This document shows, in pieces, positions 33,038 to 42,143 of a DNA stretch of 64,000 nt. The first letter of the stretch is position 1. Every line of letters starts with the position of its first letter. The position numbers and the translations under genes are program-made. The notes below the pieces were generated by a model, which searched no databases, had not been told where the DNA came from, and saw nothing but the letters and a program-made list of their open reading frames with translations. Source of the DNA: Pseudomonadota bacterium (GTDB lineage Bacteria; Pseudomonadota; Alphaproteobacteria; Acetobacterales; Acetobacteraceae); assembly GCA_018240635.1 (NCBI GenBank), contig JAFEFJ010000001.1, positions 1 to 64,000 on the forward strand, read 5' to 3'.

Positions 33038-36000
33038 ACATATCCGCCCCCTTCATCGCGCGGCCTGTCGGTACGTGGCTGCTTGCCTTGGCGCTCTTGC
33101 TCGCGGGTGTCCTCGGCTATCGGGCGCTGCCGGTCTCTGCCCTACCCCAGGTGGACTTCCCGACAATTCAGGTCACGACCCAACTGCCGGGCGCGGCGCC
33201 CGACACGGTGGCCACGCTGATCACGGCATCGCTCGAACGGCAGTTCGGTCAGATGCCGGGCCTGATCGCAATGACCTCGCAAAGTTCGGAGGGAACCAGC
33301 CAGGTCACGCTGCAATTCGATCTGAACAGGAACATCGACAGCGCGGCGCAGGATGTGCAGGCCGCGATCAACGCCGCCGCCGGCACGCTTCCGGCCAACC
33401 TGCCCTACCCGCCCACCTATGCGAAAGTGAACCCCGCCGATGCGCCGATCCTGACGCTGGCGCTGATCTCGGATTCGGTACCGGTCGATCGCATGAGCGA
33501 TGCCGCGGACACACTCCTGCAGCCGAAGTTGAGCGAGATCGACGGGGTGGGCAGGGTAACCGTTCAAGGCGGCCTTCGGCCGGCCGTGCGTGTCCGGATC
33601 GATCCAGCGCGGCTCGCAGCCTATGGACTGTCGATGGAGGATGTAAGAACCGCCATCTCGGCCGCCAACCAGAACGGACCCAAAGGCGGATTCGACGGGG
33701 CACGGCAGGCATTTTCCATCGGAGCGAACGATCAGCTGGTATCGGCGGATGCCTATCGCGACCTCATCATCGCCTGGCGGAATGGGGCCCCCGTACGGCT
33801 GTCCGCCGTGGGCAGCGTGATTCCCGGGATCGAGAACGACCGCGTCGCCGCCTGGTATATCGACCGTGACCATGTCAGCCATCCCTCGGCCGTGCTGGAC
33901 GTGCAGCGCCAGCCGGGCGCGAACATCGTGGAGACGGTCGAGCGGCTGAAAGCGGCGCTTCCCGCCCTGAAGCGCGCCATGCCGGCCGGCATCACGCTGG
34001 TGATCGTGACCGACCGCACCGAGACGATCCGCGCTTCGGTGCGCGACGTGCAGATCACGCTCGTGCTGTCCGCCGCACTCGTCGTCGGCGTCATCTTCGT
34101 CTTCCTGCGATCGCTCCGCGCAACATTCGTGCCGACCGTTGCCTTGCCGCTTTCCCTGATCGGCACCTTCGGCGTCATGGCGCTGCTGGGATACGGCCTG
34201 GACAATCTCTCGCTGATGGCACTGACCGTCGCTACCGGCTTCGTCGTGGACGATGCCATCGTGATGATCGAGAACGTCATGCGCTACATCGAGGACGGCG
34301 AGCCGCCGCTGACCGCTGCCTACCGCGGCGCGCGGCAGATCGGGTTCACGATCGTCTCGCTCACGGTCTCGTTGATCGCGGTGTTCATTCCCTTGCTCTT
34401 CATGACGGGCGTGGTTGGGAAGCTCTTCAAGGAATTCTCGATGACGCTGTCGATCGCGGTGGTGATGTCCGCGATCGTGTCGCTGACGCTGACGCCGATG
34501 ATGTGCGGGCAGCTGCTGAAGCCAGCCGCCGCCGAGAGGCAAGGCCTGGTTTCGCGCGCCACCGAGGCGGCATTCAACCGGCTGCTTGCGGGCTACCGCA
34601 GGACATTGCACTGGAGCCTGAGGCGGCAGGGGGCGGTTCTTGCCGTCGCAGCGGCGACGCTGGCGGGGACGATCGGATTGTACATCCTCGTCCCGAAGGG
34701 CTTCCTGCCACAGCAGGATACGGGCGTCATCGTCGCCGTCACGCAGGCCGCCGAGAGCGTGTCCATCCCGCGGCTGGCCGGGCTTCAGACGCAGGTTGCG
34801 GAGATCGTCAGCAAGGACCCGGCCGTGACCGGCTTGGTTTCGTTCATCGGCGCTGGGCCGATCAACGCCACGCCGAACGTGGGGCGGCTGACCATCGCGC
34901 TGAAGCCGGTCGGACAACGCGATTCCATCAACACGGTCATCGCGCGGCTGCAGGCGGCCATTCATGGCGTTCCCGGCATCACGGCATTCTTCCAACCCGT
35001 GCAGGACATCCAGATCGGCACCCGGATCAGCCGGACGCAGTTCCAGTACACCCTCATCGACACCGATCCCGACGAGCTTGCTGCCTGGGCGCCCAAGCTG
35101 CTTGCCCAGTTGCGGACCATGCCGGAATTCGCCGACGTCGCGAGCGACCAGCAGGACAACGGCTTCCGCACAATGATCACCGTCGACCGCGCGGCGGCGA
35201 TGCGGCTCGGCGTGTCGATGCAGGCGATCGCGGACACGCTGTACGACGCCTTCGGGCAGCGGCAGGTATCGACCATCTTCGGTCAGGCCAATCAGTATCG
35301 CGTCGTTCTGGAAGCCGATCCGTCCTGGCAGGCGAATCCGGACAGCCTGAAACTTCTCCGGGTTCCCGGCGCCAACAATGCGCAGGTACCGCTGGCGGGG
35401 ATCGCGACATTCGAGCGGACGACGGTTCCCCTGGTGATCAGCCATCAGGCGCAGTTTCCGTCCGTGACGCTCAGTTTCAACCTCGCGCACGGCGCCTCGC
35501 TGGGGGATGCGGTGGCGGCAATGACGCGGGCCGAGAAAGCGATCGGCCTGCCCGCGACGATCACGGGCAGCTATGCGGGGGATGCGGCCGAATTCCAGCG
35601 TTCGCTGTCCGCCGAGCCCTGGCTGATCCTGGCGGCAATCGTGGTGATCTACATCGTGCTGGGCGTGCTGTACGAGAGCTGGATCCACCCGCTGACGATC
35701 CTGTCGACCCTTCCATCGGCCGGTGTCGGCGCCCTGCTGGCCCTGATGCTGACCGGCTACGATCTGTCGCTCGTCGCGCTGGTCGGCATCGTGCTGCTGA
35801 TGGGCATCGTCAAGAAGAACGCGATCATGATGATCGACTTCGCGCTTGAGGCGGAGCGCGACCGCGGCATGTCCGCCGCGGCGGCGATTGAGGAGGCCTG
35901 CCTTCTGCGGTTCCGTCCGATCATGATGACGACGATGGCGGCGCTGTTGGGCGCCCTGCCCCTGGTGATCGAACACGGGGCCGGAGCGGAACTTCGCACG

Positions 36001-36135
36001 CCACTCGGCATCACGATCATCGGCGGATTGCTGCTGAGCCAGGTGCTGACGCTCTACACGACGCCCGCGATCTACCTGGCGTTCGAGCGCATCCGCCGCT
36101 GGCTCGCAGGCCCGAGCCCGGCACCGGCGTTATAG
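33034..36135 (+). CDS. RND efflux pump subunit, MdtB type
   Basis: A 1033-residue HAE-1 family transporter with GTG start. The N-terminus (FIARPVGTWLLALALLLAGVLGYRALPVSALPQVDFPTIQV) and the central membrane segments with GFVVDDAIVMIENVMRYIED near residue 405 are typical; the Asp pair DD in this fourth membrane segment is the proton relay. Two large periplasmic loops of about 300 residues each follow. Pumps of the MdtBC kind work as a heterotrimer with the next gene. Substrates cannot be named; MdtABC relatives export bile salts, novobiocin and other amphiphiles. Confidence 0.93.
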   Translation: MNISAPFIARPVGTWLLALALLLAGVLGYRALPVSALPQVDFPTIQVTTQLPGAAPDTVATLITASLERQFGQMPGLIAMTSQSSEGTSQVTLQFDLNRNIDSAAQDVQAAINAAAGTLPANLPYPPTYAKVNPADAPILTLALISDSVPVDRMSDAADTLLQPKLSEIDGVGRVTVQGGLRPAVRVRIDPARLAAYGLSMEDVRTAISAANQNGPKGGFDGARQAFSIGANDQLVSADAYRDLIIAWRNGAPVRLSAVGSVIPGIENDRVAAWYIDRDHVSHPSAVLDVQRQPGANIVETVERLKAALPALKRAMPAGITLVIVTDRTETIRASVRDVQITLVLSAALVVGVIFVFLRSLRATFVPTVALPLSLIGTFGVMALLGYGLDNLSLMALTVATGFVVDDAIVMIENVMRYIEDGEPPLTAAYRGARQIGFTIVSLTVSLIAVFIPLLFMTGVVGKLFKEFSMTLSIAVVMSAIVSLTLTPMMCGQLLKPAAAERQGLVSRATEAAFNRLLAGYRRTLHWSLRRQGAVLAVAAATLAGTIGLYILVPKGFLPQQDTGVIVAVTQAAESVSIPRLAGLQTQVAEIVSKDPAVTGLVSFIGAGPINATPNVGRLTIALKPVGQRDSINTVIARLQAAIHGVPGITAFFQPVQDIQIGTRISRTQFQYTLIDTDPDELAAWAPKLLAQLRTMPEFADVASDQQDNGFRTMITVDRAAAMRLGVSMQAIADTLYDAFGQRQVSTIFGQANQYRVVLEADPSWQANPDSLKLLRVPGANNAQVPLAGIATFERTTVPLVISHQAQFPSVTLSFNLAHGASLGDAVAAMTRAEKAIGLPATITGSYAGDAAEFQRSLSAEPWLILAAIVVIYIVLGVLYESWIHPLTILSTLPSAGVGALLALMLTGYDLSLVALVGIVLLMGIVKKNAIMMIDFALEAERDRGMSAAAAIEEACLLRFRPIMMTTMAALLGALPLVIEHGAGAELRTPLGITIIGGLLLSQVLTLYTTPAIYLAFERIRRWLAGPSPAPAL

Positions 36136-36138
36136 GGG

Positions 36139-39100
36139 ATGGGCTTCTCCTCCGCCTTCATCGCCCGGCCGGTCGCAACGATGCTGCTCTCCATAGGGTT
36201 GCTGTTGTCGGGATTGGTCGCCTACGGGTTCCTGCCGGTGGCGGCGCTGCCGAGCGTCGACATACCGACCATCGTCGTATTCGCCGCCCGGCCGGGCGCC
36301 GATCCGGAGACCATGGCCAACTCAATCGCTGCGCCGCTGGAGCGGAGACTGGGGGAGATTTCCGGCGTGACGGAGATCACCTCGACCAGTTCGATCGGCG
36401 CGACCTCGATCGTGGTACAGTTCGATATCGACCGAGACATCGACGGCGCGGCACATGACGTGCAGGCGGCAATCAATGCGGCGGCGACCGATCTGCCCTC
36501 CGATCTGCCCACGCGCCCCTACTACCGGAAGTTCAATCCCGCCGACGCGCCGATCATGACGCTTCAACTGTCGTCGGACACGCTGAGCACGGCGAAAATC
36601 TACGATGCCGCCGATACGATCCTGGCGCAGCGCCTGTCGCAGGTGGAGGGGGTGTCGCAGGTTCAGGTGAGCGGCGCCGAGAAGCCGGCAGTGCGCGTGC
36701 AACTCGATCCGCAGCGCCTTCTGTCGGCGGGAATCTCGACCCAGGACGTCTACACCGCGATCCGCAACGCGAATGTGCTGCAGCCGACCGGCGGGTTCCA
36801 GTCGGCGACGCATGCGGAAAGCATCGGCATCAACGGACAGATTTCGCAGGCCGAGGATTACGCCGGCATCGTGGTGAAGGCGGCGAACGGCAACGTGGTG
36901 CGGCTGGGCGACATCGCGACCGTGATCAACGACGTGGCGAATTCGCGCCTTGCGGCCTGGGCGGGAAAGCACCCGGCGATCCTGCTGACGATCAGCAAGA
37001 CGCCGGGCGCCAACGTGATCGAAACCGTCGATGCGATCCGGGCCCTGCTGCCGCAGCTGATGGCGTGGATGCCGGCTGAATTGAAGGTCAACGTGATCGT
37101 GGACCGCACGGCCACGATCCGGGCCAGCGTGGACGACGTGCAATACACGCTTCTGGCGACGATCGCCCTGGTGCTTCTCGTCATCATGATCTTCATGCGG
37201 CGCCTGATGCCGACCGTCGCCGCGGCGGTGACGATTCCGCTCTCGCTCTGCGGCACGCTCGCCGGCATGTGGTTCATGGGCTACACGCTCGATAACTTCT
37301 CGCTGATGGCGCTGACGATTTCCGTCGGCTTCGTCGTCGACGATGCGATCGTGATGATCGAGAACATCTTCCGCCATATGGAGGATGGGCTGCCGCCGCG
37401 CGAGGCGGCCGAAGCCGGCGCCCGGCAGATCGGCTTCACGGTGTTCTCGATCAGCGTGTCGCTGGTGGCGGTGTTCATCCCGCTGATCTTCATGGGTGGC
37501 ATTCTGGGACGTCTGTTCCACGAATTCGCAATGACGCTGACCATGGCGATCGCGGTCTCCGCCGTGGTTTCGCTCACGCTAACGCCCATGATCTGCGGGC
37601 GTTTCATGACCAAGGCGATGCTCTCGGCGCCTGACGGCGTATGGGGCCGCATCGACCGCGCCGTTGGGCGCTCTCTTCTCGCGGTGGAACGTGCGTACGC
37701 GCGCAGCCTCGACTGGGGGCTCCGGCAACGCACCTTCATGCTGCTCCTCACCGTCGCCACGATCGCGTTGACAGTCCGGCTGTATGCCGTGGTGCCGAAG
37801 GGATTTCTGCCGGTACAGGATACCGGCCTTCTGATCGGCTCGACCCTGGCATCCCCCGACGTGTCCTTCCGCGCGATGGAGGAGCGGCAGCAGAAAGTGG
37901 TCGATATCCTGCTAGCCGATCCGGCGGTGGACAGCGTGGGGTCCACGGTGGGCGTCACGAGCGGGTGGAGTTCCCTCAACCGGGGACAGCTCACCGTCAG
38001 CCTCAAGCCTCTGCGCGAACGCGGCGTTTCCTCTGAGGCGGTCATCGCGCGGCTGCGCGGCAAGCTCGGGAAACTTGGCGGCATCCAGACATTTCTCTAT
38101 TCGGCTCAGGATCTCCGCGCTGGCGGGCGTCAGGGCGGATCGCAGTTCCAGGTCGCGATGGTGACGCCCGATCTTGCGGAATTGCGCTACTGGAGCTCCG
38201 CGTTGCAGGAAGCGCTCTCCGCGACGCCGGGCATCACCGATGTCGCGAACGATCAGGACAGGGCGGGTCCGCAGCTCAATGTCGAGATCGACCGCGACGC
38301 CGCCGCGCGGCTGGGCGTAAGCGTGTCAGCGATCGACGATGCGTTGAACAACGCGTATTCGCAGCGGCAGATTTCGACCATCTACACGCAACGCAATCAA
38401 TACAAGGCGGTGATCGAGTTCGATCCTGCCCTGCAGCGGGACCCTAGCCTGCTGGACAGGCTGTATGTCGGCAGTGCCTCAGGTGCGCAGGTGCCGCTTT
38501 CCGCCGTGGCCCGGTTCGTGCGAGGCACGGCCCCGCTCGCCGTCCATCATCAGGGGCAGTATCCGGCGGCGACCTTGAGCTTCAATCTGGCACCGGGCGT
38601 CGCGCTGAGCGAAGCCACCGCGGCGGTGCGGGAGGCAGCGGACAGGCTTCGGATGCCGGCCGACGTGCGGATTGAATTTGCCGGCAACGCGCAGTTTCTC
38701 CAGAAGTCGCTGGCGACGCAGCCGCTGCTGATCAGTGCAGCGCTGATCGCGATCTATATCGTTCTAGGTGTACTCTACGAAAGCCTGATCCAGCCGCTGA
38801 CCATCCTGTCCACGCTGCCGTCGGCGGGACTGGGAGCGCTGCTTGCGCTGCTTGTGACTGGCACCGAGCTGTCGATCATGGGCCTGATCGGCATCATCCT
38901 TCTGATGGGCATCGTGAAAAAGAATGCGATCATGCTGGTCGACTTCGCGCTGGAGGCCGAGCGGAGACATGGCATGACACCGTATGACGCGATACGCACC
39001 GCCTGCGTGGTGCGATTCCGTCCGATCATCATGACCACGCTCGCGGCATTGCTGGGAGCTCTGCCGCTCGCATTGGCGTTTGGGACCGGGGCGGAATTGC

Positions 39101-39246
39101 GTCGCCCCCTCGGAATCTCGATCGTCGGGGGCCTGATCGTCTCGCAGATGCTTACGCTTTACACGACCCCGGTCGTGTATCTCGCGCTGGAACGTCTGAC
39201 GCGCGGACGCCGGCGGCCAATCGGCACGCCGGCGCCAGCCGAATGA
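36139..39246 (+). CDS. RND efflux pump subunit, MdtC type
   Basis: A 1035-residue HAE-1 transporter, three bases after the MdtB-type gene. It starts MGFSSAFIARPVATMLLSIG; GFVVDDAIVMIENIFRHMED near residue 410 carries the proton-relay Asp pair, and NKNAIMLVDFALEAERRHGMTP-type helix 10 follows later (KKNAIMLVDFALEAE). It resembles its partner in length and layout but differs clearly in sequence, so the two are paralogues and not a recent duplication. Together with the adaptor and OprM-like channel it forms a tripartite exporter. Confidence 0.93.
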   Translation: MGFSSAFIARPVATMLLSIGLLLSGLVAYGFLPVAALPSVDIPTIVVFAARPGADPETMANSIAAPLERRLGEISGVTEITSTSSIGATSIVVQFDIDRDIDGAAHDVQAAINAAATDLPSDLPTRPYYRKFNPADAPIMTLQLSSDTLSTAKIYDAADTILAQRLSQVEGVSQVQVSGAEKPAVRVQLDPQRLLSAGISTQDVYTAIRNANVLQPTGGFQSATHAESIGINGQISQAEDYAGIVVKAANGNVVRLGDIATVINDVANSRLAAWAGKHPAILLTISKTPGANVIETVDAIRALLPQLMAWMPAELKVNVIVDRTATIRASVDDVQYTLLATIALVLLVIMIFMRRLMPTVAAAVTIPLSLCGTLAGMWFMGYTLDNFSLMALTISVGFVVDDAIVMIENIFRHMEDGLPPREAAEAGARQIGFTVFSISVSLVAVFIPLIFMGGILGRLFHEFAMTLTMAIAVSAVVSLTLTPMICGRFMTKAMLSAPDGVWGRIDRAVGRSLLAVERAYARSLDWGLRQRTFMLLLTVATIALTVRLYAVVPKGFLPVQDTGLLIGSTLASPDVSFRAMEERQQKVVDILLADPAVDSVGSTVGVTSGWSSLNRGQLTVSLKPLRERGVSSEAVIARLRGKLGKLGGIQTFLYSAQDLRAGGRQGGSQFQVAMVTPDLAELRYWSSALQEALSATPGITDVANDQDRAGPQLNVEIDRDAAARLGVSVSAIDDALNNAYSQRQISTIYTQRNQYKAVIEFDPALQRDPSLLDRLYVGSASGAQVPLSAVARFVRGTAPLAVHHQGQYPAATLSFNLAPGVALSEATAAVREAADRLRMPADVRIEFAGNAQFLQKSLATQPLLISAALIAIYIVLGVLYESLIQPLTILSTLPSAGLGALLALLVTGTELSIMGLIGIILLMGIVKKNAIMLVDFALEAERRHGMTPYDAIRTACVVRFRPIIMTTLAALLGALPLALAFGTGAELRRPLGISIVGGLIVSQMLTLYTTPVVYLALERLTRGRRRPIGTPAPAE

Positions 39247-39268
39247 TCGCGGACGAGCGATCGATTTT
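39245..39268 (+). terminator. Weak terminator-like hairpin after the MdtC-type gene
   Basis: GATCGC (39245-39250) and GCGATC (39257-39262) form a 6-base stem with loop GGACGA, followed by GATTTT. It overlaps the stop codon and lies in the 21-base gap to the convergent phosphomannomutase gene. It is short, so activity is uncertain. Confidence 0.35.
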
Positions 39269-40680
39269 CAATGCCCGGCGGCGTTACCGGAGAAATCCGG
39301 AGCGGTGAGGCCGGAAGCCTCGAGCTGCTCGATGAGCGCCTGCTTCAGCTTGTGCAGCCCCTCCTCGGACGAAGCCTCCGCACGCGCGACCAGCACCGCC
39401 TGGGTGTTCGACGCCCGCAGCAGCCACCATCCGTCCTCGGTCTTCACCCGAACGCCGTCGGTGTCGATGACGGCGGCATCCTGCCGACGGAGGCGTTCCG
39501 CGACCTCGGCGATGACGGAAAACTTGCGGCGGTCATCGCAGTCGAAGCGGAGTTCCGGCGTATTTACGACATGGGGAAGCGCTTCGCGGACCGCGGACAG
39601 CTTGCCATCCATCCGGGACACGATGCCGAGGAAGCGGACCGCGGCGTACAGGGCGTCGTCGAAGCCGTACCATTTGTCGGCGAAGAAGATGTGCCCCGAC
39701 ATCTCGCCGGCAAGCGGGCTGCCGGTTTCGGCCATCTTGGCTTTGATGAGGCTGTGGCCGGTCTTCCACATCAGCGGCTCGCCACCGGCTGCCACAACCT
39801 GATCGAACAGGACCTGGCTCGCCTTGACGTCGGCGATGATCGTAGCGCCAGGGCGGGACTGGAGCACGTCGCGCGCCAGCACGACAAGAATCTGATCGCC
39901 CGGCAGGATGTGACCGGCATTGTCCACCACGCCGATCCGGTCGGCATCGCCGTCGAACGCGATGCCCAGGTCCGCCTTCTCCGCCGCTACCGTCGCGATC
40001 AGCTGTTCCAGATTCTTCGGGACAGTCGGGTCGGGATGGTGAGCGGGAAAGCGCCCGTCGATCGTCTCATTCAGCAGGACATGGCGGCCGGGCAGCCGTT
40101 TGACGAGGCATTGCAGAACCGCTCCGGCCGCGCCGTTGCCGTTGTCCCAGACGACCGTCAGGGCCCGTTCGCCGCCGTCCCAATCCTGGCAGAGACGCGC
40201 GATGTACGCCTCCGCAATATCGAGGCTACGCTCTATTCCTATGGATTGCGGAACAATATCCCCATCGGCGGCCATGCGGCCGAGCGTTTGGATCTGCGCA
40301 CCGAAGAACGGCTTGCGGCCCATCATCATCTTGAAACCGTTGTAGTCGGGCGGGTTGTGGCTTCCCGTCACCATGATCGCGCCATCGGCCGGCAGCGTGG
40401 TTGCCGTGAAATAGAGCATCGGGGTGGGCCCGCAGCCGATGCGGACGACCTCGGTGCCGCTCGCTGTGAGACCGCCGACCAGAGCCGCTTCGAGTTCGGG
40501 GCTAGACAGTCGGCCATCGTAGCCGACCGCGACGGTGCTGCCGCCGCCGCGGCGCACGATGGTCGCAAAACAGCGGCCTATCGCGAAGGCGTCCGCGGCA
40601 TGAAGCGTTTCGCCGACCCGGCCACGGATATCGTATTCCCGCAAGATCGTGGGATCAAAATCGTGTCTGAAATCCGTCAT
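39268..40680 (-). CDS. Phosphomannomutase/phosphoglucomutase (ManB/AlgC type)
   Basis: A 470-residue enzyme of the alpha-D-phosphohexomutase family. The phosphoserine loop TGSHNP lies at residues 105-110 (Ser107), the metal-binding DGDADR at 243-248, the sugar-specificity loop GEMSGH near 330 (typical of PMM/PGM), and the phosphate-binding RASNTQA near 430. It interconverts mannose- or glucose-1- and 6-phosphates for GDP-mannose and UDP-glucose. It lies 20 bases behind galU, so both supply sugar nucleotides, probably from one mRNA. Confidence 0.92.
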   Translation of the reverse strand: MTDFRHDFDPTILREYDIRGRVGETLHAADAFAIGRCFATIVRRGGGSTVAVGYDGRLSSPELEAALVGGLTASGTEVVRIGCGPTPMLYFTATTLPADGAIMVTGSHNPPDYNGFKMMMGRKPFFGAQIQTLGRMAADGDIVPQSIGIERSLDIAEAYIARLCQDWDGGERALTVVWDNGNGAAGAVLQCLVKRLPGRHVLLNETIDGRFPAHHPDPTVPKNLEQLIATVAAEKADLGIAFDGDADRIGVVDNAGHILPGDQILVVLARDVLQSRPGATIIADVKASQVLFDQVVAAGGEPLMWKTGHSLIKAKMAETGSPLAGEMSGHIFFADKWYGFDDALYAAVRFLGIVSRMDGKLSAVREALPHVVNTPELRFDCDDRRKFSVIAEVAERLRRQDAAVIDTDGVRVKTEDGWWLLRASNTQAVLVARAEASSEEGLHKLKQALIEQLEASGLTAPDFSGNAAGH

Positions 40681-40700
40681 ATTTTGTTCCGTTTGAATGC

Positions 40701-41573
40701 TTAACGAACATAGGTCTTGAGAAAGGATTGGACAGCAGGGGCAAGGTCGGGTCGCTTCAATGCGTATGCGATTTGAGCTTCAAGAAAGCCTATCTTGTCG
40801 CCGCAATCGAATCTGCGGCCTTCGTAGAGCAGGCCGTGGAACGGCTGCTTGCCAATGAGCCGGGCCATTCCATCGGTCAGCTGGACTTCGTTGCCGGCGC
40901 CACGCTCCATGCGCGCAAGCTCCGTGATCACTTCGGGCAAAAGCACGTACCGGCCAATGATCGACAAATTGGAAGGAGCATTTTCCGGCGCAGGCTTCTC
41001 GACGAGGCCGGTCACTTCAACCAATCGGCCTTCGGTCTTGCCAACCTTCAATATCCCGTAGCGGTTGGTGTGCTCGCGCGGGACTTCGGTGACCGCAACG
41101 ACGTTGCCGCCGGTTTCCAGGTACGCATCGGCAAGCTGAGCGAGGCAAGGCTTGTCCGCGAGAACAAGATCATCCGGCAGGATGATAGCGAACGGATCGT
41201 CGCCTACGAATGCGCGCGCGCACCAGATCGCATGCCCAAGACCGTGCGGAACCTGCTGCCGGACGGTGACCAGAGAGCCGGGTTCGACGGACGTCGCTTC
41301 GAGCGTTGCCAGCGCCTCGGTCCTGTTGCGCTCGCGCAGCGTGTGCTCGAGTTCGAAGGCGATGTCGAAGTGCTCGACCAGGGCCGTCTTGCCGCGCCCT
41401 GTCACCATGCAGAACTGCTCGATGCCGGCCGCGCGCGCTTCCTCGATGGCGTATTGAATGAGCGGCTTGTCGACCACCGGCAACATTTCCTTTGCAGTGG
41501 CCTTGGTCGCGGGAAGGAAGCGCGTTCCCAAACCGGCAACCGGCAGCACGGCCTTCCGCAGTGGTTTTTTCAC
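40701..41573 (-). CDS. galU: UTP-glucose-1-phosphate uridylyltransferase
   Basis: A 290-residue enzyme. The signature [23 protein letters not shown] occupies residues 9-31, with the UTP-binding [12 protein letters not shown]-type later motifs are [29 protein letters not shown] near 110-138 and [21 protein letters not shown] near 190. The start codon is GTG. It makes UDP-glucose for lipopolysaccharide, exopolysaccharide or trehalose. It precedes the phosphomutase gene by 20 bases. Confidence 0.95.
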   Translation of the reverse strand: MKKPLRKAVLPVAGLGTRFLPATKATAKEMLPVVDKPLIQYAIEEARAAGIEQFCMVTGRGKTALVEHFDIAFELEHTLRERNRTEALATLEATSVEPGSLVTVRQQVPHGLGHAIWCARAFVGDDPFAIILPDDLVLADKPCLAQLADAYLETGGNVVAVTEVPREHTNRYGILKVGKTEGRLVEVTGLVEKPAPENAPSNLSIIGRYVLLPEVITELARMERGAGNEVQLTDGMARLIGKQPFHGLLYEGRRFDCGDKIGFLEAQIAYALKRPDLAPAVQSFLKTYVR

Positions 41574-41672
41574 TTATCTGCCCCTTGAAAATCTAAACGA
41601 ATGACGGATGGCCGCCTGGTCGGCACAGACGTCGCGATGGACCGCGGTCCATCCGGGAGTAATTCGTTCCAC

Positions 41673-42137
41673 TTACTTCCGGTTTCCTCCCAACAGAACG
41701 TCGCGGGCTTGGTTCACCCGCGCCGCAAGCCAGTCGGATCCCCCCCCATCGGGATGCGCCCCGCGCATCAAGCGTCGATGCGCTGCGCGGATGGCCTCCG
41801 CATCCGCCCCCGGGGTCAACCCAAGAACCTGCCAGGCCTCCTCCCGGGTCATTGCCCCCTGCGCTCGCGGGCGTGGCGCGTCGCCGCGCGACCCGGGTGC
41901 CGGAGTCGGTCTTGTCCCGCGCACGTATTCCCAGAGCAGCGGGCCGAGGAGCAGGAAGCCGCTCAGGGCGAGCGATCCCCGGCCCGAGAGGAACAGCAAC
42001 ACGGCCAAGCTCAATCCGCCAAGAGCGGCGAGCCACGCGGCAAATGACTTGATGGTCGCCACCTGCGCCTTTTCGAACGACCGCAGGCCTCCGAGGAAGG
42101 CGACCAGGACCAAGCCCCCGAGGATCAACCAGAGCAT
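41673..42137 (-). CDS. Membrane-anchored J-domain protein (DjlA/TIM14-like)
   Basis: A 154-residue protein with two N-terminal hydrophobic segments (residues 2-17 and 34-66) and a C-terminal J domain starting MTREEAWQVLGLTPGADAEAI. The HPD motif is at residues 128-130 (HPDGGGSD). The pattern HPD followed by GG is that of mitochondrial Pam18/TIM14 and its alphaproteobacterial relatives. It should recruit a DnaK-type partner to the membrane. It begins 6 bases after the maeB stop, so it may be cotranscribed with it. Confidence 0.8.
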   Translation of the reverse strand: MLWLILGGLVLVAFLGGLRSFEKAQVATIKSFAAWLAALGGLSLAVLLFLSGRGSLALSGFLLLGPLLWEYVRGTRPTPAPGSRGDAPRPRAQGAMTREEAWQVLGLTPGADAEAIRAAHRRLMRGAHPDGGGSDWLAARVNQARDVLLGGNRK

Positions 42138-42143
42138 GCAGCC

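Noticed and set aside
33142-35976. A 944-codon open frame on the strand opposite the MdtB-type pump gene
   Set aside because: Its product is a run of Arg, Gln, His and Asp with no domain; it is a typical antisense shadow in GC-rich DNA, while the plus-strand frame is an unmistakable RND pump.
36322-37521. A 399-codon frame opposite the MdtC-type pump gene
   Set aside because: Same reason: biased composition and a clear real gene on the other strand.
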